Source: Martelella sp. NC20
GTDB lineage: Bacteria > Pseudomonadota > Alphaproteobacteria > Rhizobiales > Rhizobiaceae
NCBI RefSeq assembly: GCF_013459645.1
Contig: NZ_CP054861.1
Location: forward strand, 1,848,001-1,912,000
Length of the DNA: 64,000 nucleotides
Reading direction: 5' to 3'
Part shown: piece after piece, positions 8,566-16,205 of the stretch
How the letters are laid out: every line of letters begins with the position of its first letter
Numbering within the stretch: the first letter of the stretch is position 1
Notes under the pieces: generated by a model
The model's input: only the letters and a program-made list of their open reading frames with translations
Database searches by the model: none
What the model was told of the DNA's origin: nothing
Translations under genes and position numbers: made by a program

Positions 8566-9312
8566 ATGCGTATCGGAATTCTCGGCGCTTCGGGCCGTGT
8601 CGGAACCAGTCTGGTTGAACTGATCGTCTCCAATCCCGGCCTTGAGCTTGCTGCCGCTCTGGTGTCGCCGGGTTCAAGGCTTGTCGGCAAGCCTGTTGCA
8701 GGCAGCAGCATCGAATATCGCCCGGCCGATGCGGCGATGAAGAGCCATTGCGACGTCATCATCGATTTTTCGACCCCGCGGGCCAGCATGGCGCTTCAGG
8801 ACGCCATCGGCCTCAAGACCATACCGGTGGTCATCGGCACGACCGGGTTCTCTGCGGAGGACGATGCTCGCCTGTCGGCCTGCTGCGCGCACCGGCCAAT
8901 GCTCATCAGCGCGAATTTCGCCCGTGGTTTCGAAGCCTTTCGCCTGAATGTTCTCGGCTTTGCTCGGATGATGCCGGAGGGTGAACCGCGTGTGATCGAG
9001 ACCTATCACGCCCGCAAGAAGGCTGAACCTTCCGGAACATCGAAATTGCTTGCCGGACAGATCGAGGAGGCCAGAAGTGCCGTCATGGGCTTTGCCGCCG
9101 CAAAAACGCCGGTCACCGTATTCCGCGAAGGCGATACCGTCGGCATCAACGCCGTCAGCTTCGATCTCGGCTCGGCCGAGGCCCGCTTCACCTACCACGT
9201 TCACACGCTATCGGCCTATGCCGAAGGCGCCATTGCCGCAGCCCAGTGGCTGATTTCCGGTCATCGTGAACCGCGCCGCTATACGCTCGCCGACAGCCTC
9301 GCGGCCCGGTGA
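8566..9312 (+). CDS. DapB-like dihydrodipicolinate reductase paralogue
   Basis: A 248-residue protein with the DapB layout: Rossmann start MRIGILGASGRVG, then IIDFSTPRAS, then VIGTTGF, and the substrate loop KKAEPSGTSKLL. In E. coli DapB the loop is E-x-H-H-x-x-K-x-D-A-P-S-G-T with catalytic His159 and Lys163. Here the aligned residues read E-T-Y-H-A-R-K-K-A-E-P-S-G-T, so the first histidine is tyrosine and the D-A pair is A-E. This suggests a reductase with an altered substrate, not the housekeeping lysine enzyme. A GAGGAG ribosome site precedes the ATG. It is directly followed by a DapA paralogue. Confidence 0.82.
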   Translation: MRIGILGASGRVGTSLVELIVSNPGLELAAALVSPGSRLVGKPVAGSSIEYRPADAAMKSHCDVIIDFSTPRASMALQDAIGLKTIPVVIGTTGFSAEDDARLSACCAHRPMLISANFARGFEAFRLNVLGFARMMPEGEPRVIETYHARKKAEPSGTSKLLAGQIEEARSAVMGFAAAKTPVTVFREGDTVGINAVSFDLGSAEARFTYHVHTLSAYAEGAIAAAQWLISGHREPRRYTLADSLAAR

Positions 9313-9336
9313 ATTCCCCAATCAGAGGAGAAGAAA

Positions 9337-10254
9337 ATGAACGAACTCAGGAGCCGCTTCAACGGCGTTTTCACCGCCCTCGTCACCCCGTTTCGCGATG
9401 GAACGATCGATTTTGCCGCTTTCGATGCGCTTGTCGAGCGACAGATTGCGGCCGGCGTCGCCGGCCTCGTGCCCGTCGGCACCACCGGTGAGGCCGCAAC
9501 CCTTTCCGATGACGAGGCCAATGCGCTGATTGCCCGCACGGTCGAAAAGGCCAGGGGCCGCGCACTGGTAATGGCAGGCGCCGGCGCCAACGACACGAAC
9601 AAGGCGGTTGAAAAAGTCCGCCGCGCCGAAGCGGCCGGCGCCGATGCCGTGCTCGTCGTTACGCCCTATTACAACAAACCGACACAGGCAGGCCTCATCG
9701 CCCATTATGGCGCCGTGGCCGGGGCGACTTCGCTGCCCGTCATGCTCTATTCCGTGCCCGGCCGCTGCGGCATCGAGATCGCACCGGAAACCTGCGCGAC
9801 GCTGATGCGCAATCACGCCAATATCTTCTCCATCAAGGAGGCCGGCGGCTCCGCGGCCCGCGTCAGCGACCTGCGCCGCGCCTGTGGCGACGAACTGATC
9901 GTGCATTCGGGCGATGATGGGCTGACATTGCCGTTCCTGTCACTCGGTGCTGTTGGGGTCACGTCCGTTGTCGCCAATGTCGCGCCGGAATCGATGGTCG
10001 CGATGGTCAGGGCATGGCATGAGGGCAACACCGCCCACGCTCTTGCGCTGCACGATCTGGTGGCGGAACTGACCGACGGCATGTTCGTCGAAAGCAATCC
10101 CGGCCCCGTCAAGGCGGCGCTGGCGCTGAACAACCTTTCGGGTCCGGAAATGCGGCTACCCATGGTGCCGGTTTCGGATGCCAACCGCGAGCGTCTCGCC
10201 GGCATCCTGAACCGTTATACCTGCGCTGCCTCTGCCGTGCTCGGCGCGCGCTGA
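9337..10254 (+). CDS. DapA-like dihydrodipicolinate synthase family protein
   Basis: A 305-residue TIM-barrel lyase/aldolase with the full DapA motif set: GTTGEAATL, TPYYNKPTQ, LYSVPGR (Schiff-base-assisting Tyr), SIKEAGG (Schiff-base Lys, about residue 165), SGDDGLTLPF and NPGPVKAAL. It resembles genuine 4-hydroxy-tetrahydrodipicolinate synthase more than the divergent deaminases of hydroxyproline catabolism. As it sits in a catabolic-looking operon next to a DapB paralogue, it may run an aldol cleavage or condensation on a pyruvate-derived imino acid. AGAGGAG precedes the ATG. A housekeeping dapA presumably lies elsewhere. Confidence 0.85.
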   Translation: MNELRSRFNGVFTALVTPFRDGTIDFAAFDALVERQIAAGVAGLVPVGTTGEAATLSDDEANALIARTVEKARGRALVMAGAGANDTNKAVEKVRRAEAAGADAVLVVTPYYNKPTQAGLIAHYGAVAGATSLPVMLYSVPGRCGIEIAPETCATLMRNHANIFSIKEAGGSAARVSDLRRACGDELIVHSGDDGLTLPFLSLGAVGVTSVVANVAPESMVAMVRAWHEGNTAHALALHDLVAELTDGMFVESNPGPVKAALALNNLSGPEMRLPMVPVSDANRERLAGILNRYTCAASAVLGAR

Positions 10255-10399
10255 GGCGTCGCAGGCGCATACGGCGGCAGACCAGCGCAGGTCCGGCAGG
10301 AAACCTCGCGGTTTTCGGTACGGATTTGCGCGAAGACAATTGATCGGCGCGAGACAGCGGCTAACAGAATGCCGGTTCAGCGCGCAGACATGAACGACA

Positions 10400-10444
10400 G
10401 ACGGCCGGAACCGGCCGTCCGGGACACGACCAGGAACGGTTCCT
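10400..10444. repeat. Two palindromes in the DapA-permease gap
   Basis: GACGGCCGG and CCGGCCGTC (10400-10419) flank an AA, and AGGAAC-G-GTTCCT (10432-10444) follows. They lie in the 320-base gap before the permease gene and could be an attenuator hairpin and an operator. No U-tract follows. The rest of the gap shows no gene. Confidence 0.4.
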
Positions 10445-10574
10445 TGTCTTGAGAGGAGCCGGGCTTCACCAAAACGAGGGGAACCCACATGGAAAGAAAA
10501 CGGCATCAAGAGCAGTGTTCCGGGCAATCGCTGGCCCTGACAAGGCATCGGCATGACAGCCAGGGAGCAAGGTG

Positions 10575-11240
10575 ATGCAGTATCACTGGGATTTTCATTC
10601 GGTATGGCAGTATCGCGACCTGTTCGTGTACGGCCTGGGTATCAGCATTGTCTACACGTTCGGATCGATCTTTTTCGGTGTGTTCCTCGGCTTCGTCACC
10701 TGTGCGGCCCGGCTGTCGCGGTTCAGGATATTCAACTGGATCGGACGAATCTATCAGGAAATCTTCCGCTGCAGTCCGCTTCTGGTGCAGTTGCTCTGGT
10801 TCTACTACGCCTTCCCGCTGCTGATCGGCGTCAATATCGACAACCGGTTTGCCGCCATGCTGACCCTGTCTCTCTATGTCGGCGCCTTTTACGCGGAGAT
10901 CTTCCGCGGCGGGATCGTATCCATCGACAAGGGACAGCGCGAGGCGGCCGCCGCCATCGGCATGAGCCCGTTCCAGTCGATGCGTCGCATCATTCTCCCA
11001 CAGGCGCTGAAACGGGTGCTGCCGTCCTTCATCAATCAGTCGGTCATCCAGTTCAAGAACACCTCGCTCGTCTCCGTCATTTCGGTTGCCGATCTCGCCT
11101 ATATGGCCGCGGTGGTGAACGGACAGACCTACCGGCCACTGGAATCCTACACGGTGATGGCCGTGCTCTACATTGTCGTGCTGCTGCCTCTGATGCAGGC
11201 CGCGGACTGGTTTGAAAAACGGCTCAGGGTCAGCGACTGA
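10575..11240 (+). CDS. Amino-acid ABC transporter permease (HisM/OccM type)
   Basis: A 221-residue inner-membrane protein with about five hydrophobic helices and the permease-ATPase coupling loop EAAAAIGMSPFQSMRRIILPQA near its middle, typical of the polar amino-acid/opine branch. The ATG at 10575 is chosen over an adjacent GTG because it is correctly spaced from AGGGAG. Only one permease gene is present; it could act as a homodimer, as in several glutamine-type systems. It is followed after 16 bases by the ATPase and should serve the binding protein encoded at 2331-3155. Confidence 0.88.
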   Translation: MQYHWDFHSVWQYRDLFVYGLGISIVYTFGSIFFGVFLGFVTCAARLSRFRIFNWIGRIYQEIFRCSPLLVQLLWFYYAFPLLIGVNIDNRFAAMLTLSLYVGAFYAEIFRGGIVSIDKGQREAAAAIGMSPFQSMRRIILPQALKRVLPSFINQSVIQFKNTSLVSVISVADLAYMAAVVNGQTYRPLESYTVMAVLYIVVLLPLMQAADWFEKRLRVSD

Positions 11241-11256
11241 GGGAACGGAGAAGAAC

Positions 11257-12030
11257 ATGACACAGCAAAGCCAGACCGGTGCGCCGGTTCTCGAAGCTGC
11301 CGGCCTTCAGAAAAGCTACGGCATTCACGAAGTTCTCAAGGGAATCGACCTGACATTGTCGCGTGGCGAGGTGGTCGCCCTGATCGGTCCCTCGGGGTCC
11401 GGCAAGTCCACCTTCATCCGCTGCCTCAACGTCATGGAGACGCCCACCGGCGGCACGATCCGTTTCCGCGGGCGCGATGTCGGCACCAGCTTCCGCGATG
11501 CCGGCGACACGGTCGGTATCGGCACGCTCAGGCGCCATGTCGGAATGGTGTTCCAGCATTTCAATCTGTTTCCGCACAAGACGGTCCTCGAAAACGTCAT
11601 CGAAGGTCCGGTGATCGTCTGCCGCAAGCCGAAGAAAGAGGCCATCGCCCACGCGATGGAACTTCTGGCCCAGGTCGGACTCGCCGAAAAACACGCCGCT
11701 TATCCCAACCACCTCTCCGGCGGCCAGAAACAGCGCGTCGCGATTGCCCGCGCGTTGGCGATGGAGCCGGAGGTACTGCTGCTCGACGAGGTGACGAGCG
11801 CGCTTGATCCCGAACTCGTGGGCGAGGTTCTCGCCGTTATCCGAAAGCTCGTTGAAGACGGCATGACCATGGCGATCGTGACCCATGAGATGGCCTTTGC
11901 CGCCGATGTCTCGAGCCGGGTTCTGTTTCTGGACCAGGGCGTGATCGCGGAAACCGGTTCGCCCGATCAGGTGATCCTCAATCCGCGAAATCCCCGGCTT
12001 CAGGCCTTTGTTTCCCGCTTCAGGGGGTAG
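11257..12030 (+). CDS. Amino-acid ABC transporter ATP-binding protein
   Basis: A 257-residue ABC ATPase with Walker A GPSGSGKST, Q-loop VFQHFNLFPHKT, signature LSGGQKQRVAIARAL and Walker B LLLDEVTSALDPE. It belongs to the HisP/GlnQ/OccP branch. Its VGTSFRDAGD insertion after the Walker A region is unremarkable. The ATG at 11257 has GGAG upstream; a TTG further up would overlap the permease. Together with the permease and the distant binding protein it completes an importer for the substrate of this island. It ends four bases before the next gene. Confidence 0.9.
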   Translation: MTQQSQTGAPVLEAAGLQKSYGIHEVLKGIDLTLSRGEVVALIGPSGSGKSTFIRCLNVMETPTGGTIRFRGRDVGTSFRDAGDTVGIGTLRRHVGMVFQHFNLFPHKTVLENVIEGPVIVCRKPKKEAIAHAMELLAQVGLAEKHAAYPNHLSGGQKQRVAIARALAMEPEVLLLDEVTSALDPELVGEVLAVIRKLVEDGMTMAIVTHEMAFAADVSSRVLFLDQGVIAETGSPDQVILNPRNPRLQAFVSRFRG

Positions 12031-12033
12031 ACC

Positions 12034-13107
12034 ATGGACAAGTTCAAGATTGCGATCTTCGGCGCGGGCAAGGTCGGTTCGGCACTCGCGGCAACGCTTT
12101 GCCTGACAGGAGACATCGACGTCACGATCATCGACCCCTCGGAAGAGGCGCTCGACACGTTTGCGGCACTCGGCCTTCCGGTCAAGGCGATGCGCGCGCG
12201 CCAGAATGAAGGGATGCCCGCCGAGGCGCGCGGGAGCGATCTGATCGTTGCCGCCGCCCCCGATTGGGCGGCATCCGGCATTGCCGAGCTTGCCGGCGCC
12301 TCGAGCGCGCATTTTCTGGATTTCTCCCCAGCGCGGCCGGAAAATCTATCTCTGATGCAACAGCTTGCCCGAACACGCGTGGTGCTTTCGGGCGCCGGCG
12401 TGGCGCCGGGGCTGGTGGAAAACATTGCCTGCGGGCTGATGGACCCCGGACGGGCGATCAGCGATCTGACGATCCGGGTGGGATCGCTTCCGCGCTATCC
12501 CACCAACCGGTTGGGTTATGGCCAGATCTGGGACATCGACGCGATGATCGAGGAATATACCCAGGCCTGCGAAGCCGTGCATGACGGAAAGGCGGTGTTC
12601 CTGAAACCGCTGGAGCATCTCGAAAAGGTCATTCTCGACGGAACGGTCTATGAGTGCTTCACCACCGCGCGGGGCCTGTCCGACCTGACGCCCTATCTGG
12701 AGGCAGGGGTCGGGAATGTCACCTTCAAGACCCTGCGCTATCCCGGCCATCTCGATTACATGCGCTTCCTTCTGGACGATCTGGGACTGAAAAACCGCCG
12801 TGACATGCTGAGATCACTGTTGATGAACGGACTGCCTGTCATTGATGAAGACGAACTCCTGCTGTTCCTGACAGCGCGCAGCACGCATCGCAACCGACCC
12901 GCCGAGCGATCGCTGTCCCTGCGCTTTCGCTCCGACAGGCATCAGCCGTTCAACGCCATGACATCGGTCGCCGCGGCTTACGCCGCGAGCCTGATCGACC
13001 TGCTGCGCAAGGGTGCGTTCGGCGCGAGCGGCATGGTGGCGCACCACCGGATCGAAAGCGAGCAATTGCTGGAAAACACCTTCCTCAAGCGGCTGCTGGT
13101 GGCATGA
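12034..13107 (+). CDS. Saccharopine-dehydrogenase-like oxidoreductase
   Basis: A 357-residue protein with an N-terminal NAD(P)-binding motif (IAIFGAGKVGSALAATL) and a C-terminal domain of the saccharopine dehydrogenase/homospermidine synthase-like superfamily (VLSGAGVAPGLVENIACG; YGQIWDIDAMIEEY). Family members oxidise or form secondary amines between an amino acid and a keto acid. In the context of an opine-oxidase-type complex and DapA/DapB paralogues it probably acts on the same or a neighbouring imino/secondary-amine intermediate. It is the last gene of the operon, and its exact reaction is unknown. Confidence 0.75.
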   Translation: MDKFKIAIFGAGKVGSALAATLCLTGDIDVTIIDPSEEALDTFAALGLPVKAMRARQNEGMPAEARGSDLIVAAAPDWAASGIAELAGASSAHFLDFSPARPENLSLMQQLARTRVVLSGAGVAPGLVENIACGLMDPGRAISDLTIRVGSLPRYPTNRLGYGQIWDIDAMIEEYTQACEAVHDGKAVFLKPLEHLEKVILDGTVYECFTTARGLSDLTPYLEAGVGNVTFKTLRYPGHLDYMRFLLDDLGLKNRRDMLRSLLMNGLPVIDEDELLLFLTARSTHRNRPAERSLSLRFRSDRHQPFNAMTSVAAAYAASLIDLLRKGAFGASGMVAHHRIESEQLLENTFLKRLLVA

Positions 13108-13189
13108 ACACGGGAACGCGGCATCCTCCGGCGGCCCGAGAACCCTTCCGGTGGAATGGAGGCGTTCTGTTTGCCCGAACCGATCCTTC

Positions 13190-13302
13190 CACGCGAAGAA
13201 GCCTGCGCGGCATAGCCATAGCTATGGCGAAGGCTTCGACAAAGTGGAGGGTCGGTTTCGGCAAACCCGCAAGAGCGGCATTCCATGATCCAGGGATCAT
13301 GG
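13190..13302. repeat. Mosaic palindromic intergenic element
   Basis: The stretch holds a perfect 14-bp palindrome GCCATAGCTATGGC (13215-13228) nested between GAAGCCT and AGGCTTC arms, and a second hairpin CCATGATCC-AG-GGATCATGG (13283-13302). Such mosaic palindromes are typical of rhizobial intergenic repeats. It may also serve as the 3' end of the upstream operon. 13108-13190 shows no gene. Confidence 0.45.
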
Positions 13303-13570
13303 CACGAGGAAAATATCCGCATCGTTCTGGAAGGCATAGCGCGGTGACGATGGTATCGCGGCGCTATGTCGGCGCGAGGGTATTGCAGAGAGCATGTACT
13401 ACACCTGGTCGAAGGAATTTCTGGAAGCAGGCATGAGGCGGTTGGCAGGCGATACGTCCCGGGCCGCAACCACAGATGAAGTGAAAGCGTTGCGCCGGGA
13501 CGCGCGCGACCTGAAAGAAGCCGTGGCCGACAGACACTGGAACTGCGTCTTCTCAAAAAAAGCATGATCG
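13298..13570 (+). pseudogene. Remnant of an IS3-family transposase orfA
   Basis: Reading across frames gives pieces of an IS3-type OrfA HTH protein: NIRIVLEGIAR, then a block containing MYYTWSKEFLEAGMRRLAGDTSRA, then DEVKALRRDARDLKE and LELRLLKKSM, which is the usual C-terminal leucine-zipper end. Internal stops and at least two frameshifts break it, and no orfB follows. It abuts the cupin scrap on the opposite strand at about 13575. This is a dead insertion-sequence fragment at the edge of the decayed siderophore region. Confidence 0.75.
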
Positions 13571-13589
13571 GGGCGACGAGGAATGCGCT

Positions 13590-13955
13590 ATCTCGCTCCG
13601 GGACCGTAGTTGAACGTCCGGGCATTGCTGACAGCATTGAAGCCCGTCATGCGGGCCTGACCGCTGAGATAATACTGAATCTCGTCCGCATCCGGATGCC
13701 GATGGATTTCGCGTATGCCGCGCGGTTCGATTTCGATCATCAGCATCGCCATCGGCGTAAGCTCGAAATTCTTCGAGTCGATGATCTTGGTCGCGCCACC
13801 CGGCCATTTGCTTTCAGGGACCTCGTGGCTGCGGAAGACGTATTTTCCGGTCATGTTGCCGGTGCCAAGTTCTTCTCGTGCCTGTTCGATCGGCTGACGG
13901 AAGATGTATTTCTCCGATGCCGGGACATTATCGAAAGCGCTTTCCGGAATGAGAT
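13590..13955 (-). pseudogene. Fragment of an oxalate-decarboxylase-type bicupin
   Basis: On the minus strand the frame reads VPASEKYIFRQ, later GGATKIIDSKNF and REIHRHPDADEIQYYLSGQA, then RTFNY, the recognisable middle of OxdC-family bicupins; the family's usual HWHPNADEW is changed to HRHPDADEI. Only about 120 residues remain. The upstream side runs in frame out of a TonB-receptor piece near 13955 and the downstream side stops at the IS3 scrap, so neither cupin domain is complete. It cannot make an active enzyme. The identification is by motif and fairly secure. Confidence 0.65.
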
Positions 13956-14668
13956 CGGCGCTGGAACCGATCTTCGGGTTGAAGAAGGTCGCGGCGCTGA
14001 CATAGGGCGTGATGCCGTTTTCGAACTCATACCGAAATATGTGGGTTCGACCGTGCCGTAATAGGGCGGGAAGCCGTTCGAACCGGTGTTCTGGTCGAGA
14101 TAGGAATAATAGGCGTAGACGTTCAGCGATGTCTCCTCGTCCGGCGACCAGGTGATCTGCGGCATCAGGACGCCGCGGAAATCCTCCGACTGGTCGGCAT
14201 ATTCGTCGCCGCCGGCGATCTTGCCGGTAAAGCGCCAGGAAATGCCCTGATCGTCGGTCGTGCCGTTAACGTCGAGATCGAGATAGGCATTGCCCAAATT
14301 GTTGATCCCGATCTCGCTGGAGCCGAAATCCTCCTGCTGCAGACGCTTCGAAACCATGTTGACGATACCGCCGGGATTGGAGCCGCCGTAGAGAACCGAG
14401 GCCGGCCCCTGCAGCACTTCCACACGCTCGAGGAAATCAGAGTCGATCTGGAACCCGCCGAAGCCGTCGGACCACAGGTTGAGCCCGTCCAGATAAACGC
14501 CGGTCTGTGTCGCGTCGAACCCGCGGACATAGATCCAGTCGGTATCCTGGTCGACGCCGAAGGGCTGGGCGTAGACGCCGGTGGTGTAGCGCAGCGCTTC
14601 GTCCACCTTGCCGCTCGAACCCCGGTCATCGAGCTCTTCGCGGCCGATGACGGACACGAATTGCGGGA
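13955..14668 (-). pseudogene. Fragment of a TonB-dependent siderophore receptor
   Basis: The minus-strand frame contains the plug domain (IPQFVSVIGREELDDRG, YVRGFDATQTGVYLDG, LERVEVLQGPASVLYGG) and early barrel strands (ISWRFTGKIAGG, VYAYYSYLDQNTG). Near 14040 a frameshift moves the barrel segment FENGITPYVSAATFFNP into another frame, after which the sequence changes to cupin. The signal peptide, the TonB box and most of the 22-strand barrel are missing. The N-terminal break at about 14668 is also the N-terminal break of the divergent ATPase, so one deletion probably removed the shared promoter and both gene starts. Confidence 0.82.
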
Positions 14669-15310
14669 TTGCTGAAACTCCTGGCCCGTCAGGAGACGCC
14701 GTCGGCGGGAGAGATCCTGTTCGGGGGCCGGCGATTGCCCGATATTCCGCCGCGAGCATTCGCGCGCAATATCGCATATCTGGCACAGGACACGTCTGCC
14801 GCGACAGGCATGACCGCGCGTGAGCTGGTTGCCTGCGGACGTTACCCCTGGCATGGCGCGATCGGCCGCTTCAGCGAGGCGGATCGCGAAAAGGTCGAAA
14901 GCGCCCTGGCGATGGTCGGGCTCGAGGTGATGGCGGAACGCATGGTGGATACGCTTTCCGGCGGTGAGCGGCAGCGGGCTTCGATCGCCATGCTGATCGC
15001 GCAGGACAGCCGGTGCCTGCTGCTGGACGAGCCGACCTCCGCGCTTGATATCGCCCACCAGATCGAGGTGTTGAGCCTGATCCGCGACCTTTCGCACGAC
15101 AGTGGCCTGACGGTGGTCATCGTCCTGCATGACATCAACATGGCGGCGCGGTTTTCCGATCATCTCTACGCCCTGAAGGGCGGCCGGCTGGTCGCCGACG
15201 GCACCCCTGGCGCATTTCTCACGCCGCAGACCCTGCGCGCGGTGTATGGCGTCGAAATGGATATCATGCCCCATCCGAGCCAGTCCGTGCCGCTTGCCTA
15301 TGTCCGTTGA
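14669..15310 (+). pseudogene. Siderophore ABC transporter ATPase lacking its Walker A end
   Basis: The 213-residue frame begins at LLKLLARQETPSAGEI, the helix that normally follows GPNGSGKST in FecE/FhuC ATPases. It retains signature TLSGGERQRASIAML, Walker B CLLLDEPTSALD and the H-loop VLHDINMA. The first about 40 residues including Walker A are gone, so ATP hydrolysis should be lost. Upstream of the junction is the antisense TonB fragment, with no natural ribosome site or promoter. The C-terminal half is uninterrupted, suggesting the deletion is recent. Its stop overlaps the start of the binding-protein gene. Confidence 0.8.
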
Positions 15311-16205
15311 TGCGACGTCACGCGCGAAACTCAGCCGGCGCTCGTTCGTAGCCGCGCTGGCGGCGTCAGGCACCCTGCCGGCCCTGCCGTCGCGCGCGAA
15401 GCGGCTGCCGGGGATTGCCTGCCTCGATTCTGCGGGGGCGTCGACGCTTCTGGCGCTCGGCGTGACGCGCGCTGCCGTCGCATCGCTTTCCGGCTGGGCC
15501 AAATGGGTGGGTGAACCCGACATGCCGGAAGGTGTGGCAGATATTGGCTCTTCGTGGGAAGTCAGTTTCGAAGTCCTGGCAGCGCTCAAACCCGATCTGA
15601 TCCTGACCTCGCCCTTTCTCGCCCACCTGACACCCCGGCTTGGGGACTACGGTCCGGTTCTCAGTCTTGATGTTTATACCGCCGATGGCGGTCCGGTTCT
15701 GCCGAAGGCCTTTGCCGCGACCGAACGGCTTGGCGGCGCCATTGGCGAGGAGGGGGCGGCAACGGGGTTTCTGAACACCGCCGAGGCGATCTTCGATGAC
15801 TGCGCCGAAAGGCTTGTTCGCCTGAGTGTGCCACCCGTCGCGATCATCAGCTTTCTCGATGAACGCCATGTGCGCGTGTATTCAAGCCCCGGACTTTACG
15901 ACGGCGTCCTGACGCGTCTGGGCGTGGAAAACGCCTGGCGTCGCAGCGCCAATTACTGGGGCTATGAAACCCTGACCGTGGCCGATCTTGCACGGATTTC
16001 CGATCCGCAGACCCAGCTCATCATCATGAAGCCGGTCGCGGCCGATATCCTGTCGCGCCTCGAGCAGAGCCCGCTGTGGCAAGCGCTGCCCTTTGCCGCG
16101 CCGGAGCGTCGCATCGTGATACCGCCGGTGCTGCTGTTCGGCATGGTCAGCGAGGCGACGCGTTTTGCCGGGCTGTTCACCGAAGCCATGGAACAGCGCG
16201 CATGA
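15300..16205 (+). CDS. Ferric-siderophore ABC transporter substrate-binding protein
   Basis: This 301-residue protein has an N-terminal twin-arginine motif (KLSRRSFVAALAASG), suggesting Tat export as in several FhuD/FecB-type proteins, and a class III periplasmic-binding-protein fold (LDSAGASTLLALGVTR, LAALKPDLILTSPF, GYETLTVADLARI). It would bind a ferric hydroxamate or related siderophore. The ATG at 15300 overlaps the end of the truncated ATPase. The gene itself looks intact, but the receptor, ATPase and permease around it are all broken, so it is likely an orphan or on its way to loss. Confidence 0.8.
   Translation: MSVDATSRAKLSRRSFVAALAASGTLPALPSRAKRLPGIACLDSAGASTLLALGVTRAAVASLSGWAKWVGEPDMPEGVADIGSSWEVSFEVLAALKPDLILTSPFLAHLTPRLGDYGPVLSLDVYTADGGPVLPKAFAATERLGGAIGEEGAATGFLNTAEAIFDDCAERLVRLSVPPVAIISFLDERHVRVYSSPGLYDGVLTRLGVENAWRRSANYWGYETLTVADLARISDPQTQLIIMKPVAADILSRLEQSPLWQALPFAAPERRIVIPPVLLFGMVSEATRFAGLFTEAMEQRA

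Noticed and set aside
5858..8789. Long minus-strand frames (565 and 560 codons)
   Set aside because: They mirror the dehydrogenase alpha-subunit, ALDH and DapB genes; composition is arginine/histidine-rich shadow coding with no family match.
4379..10254. A standard trans-4-hydroxyproline/D-hydroxyproline degradation operon
   Set aside because: The three-part dehydrogenase and ALDH fit, but the DapA protein has genuine DapA motifs, and DapB and saccharopine-dehydrogenase paralogues are not part of that pathway. No hydroxyproline epimerase is present. It is kept only as an alternative.
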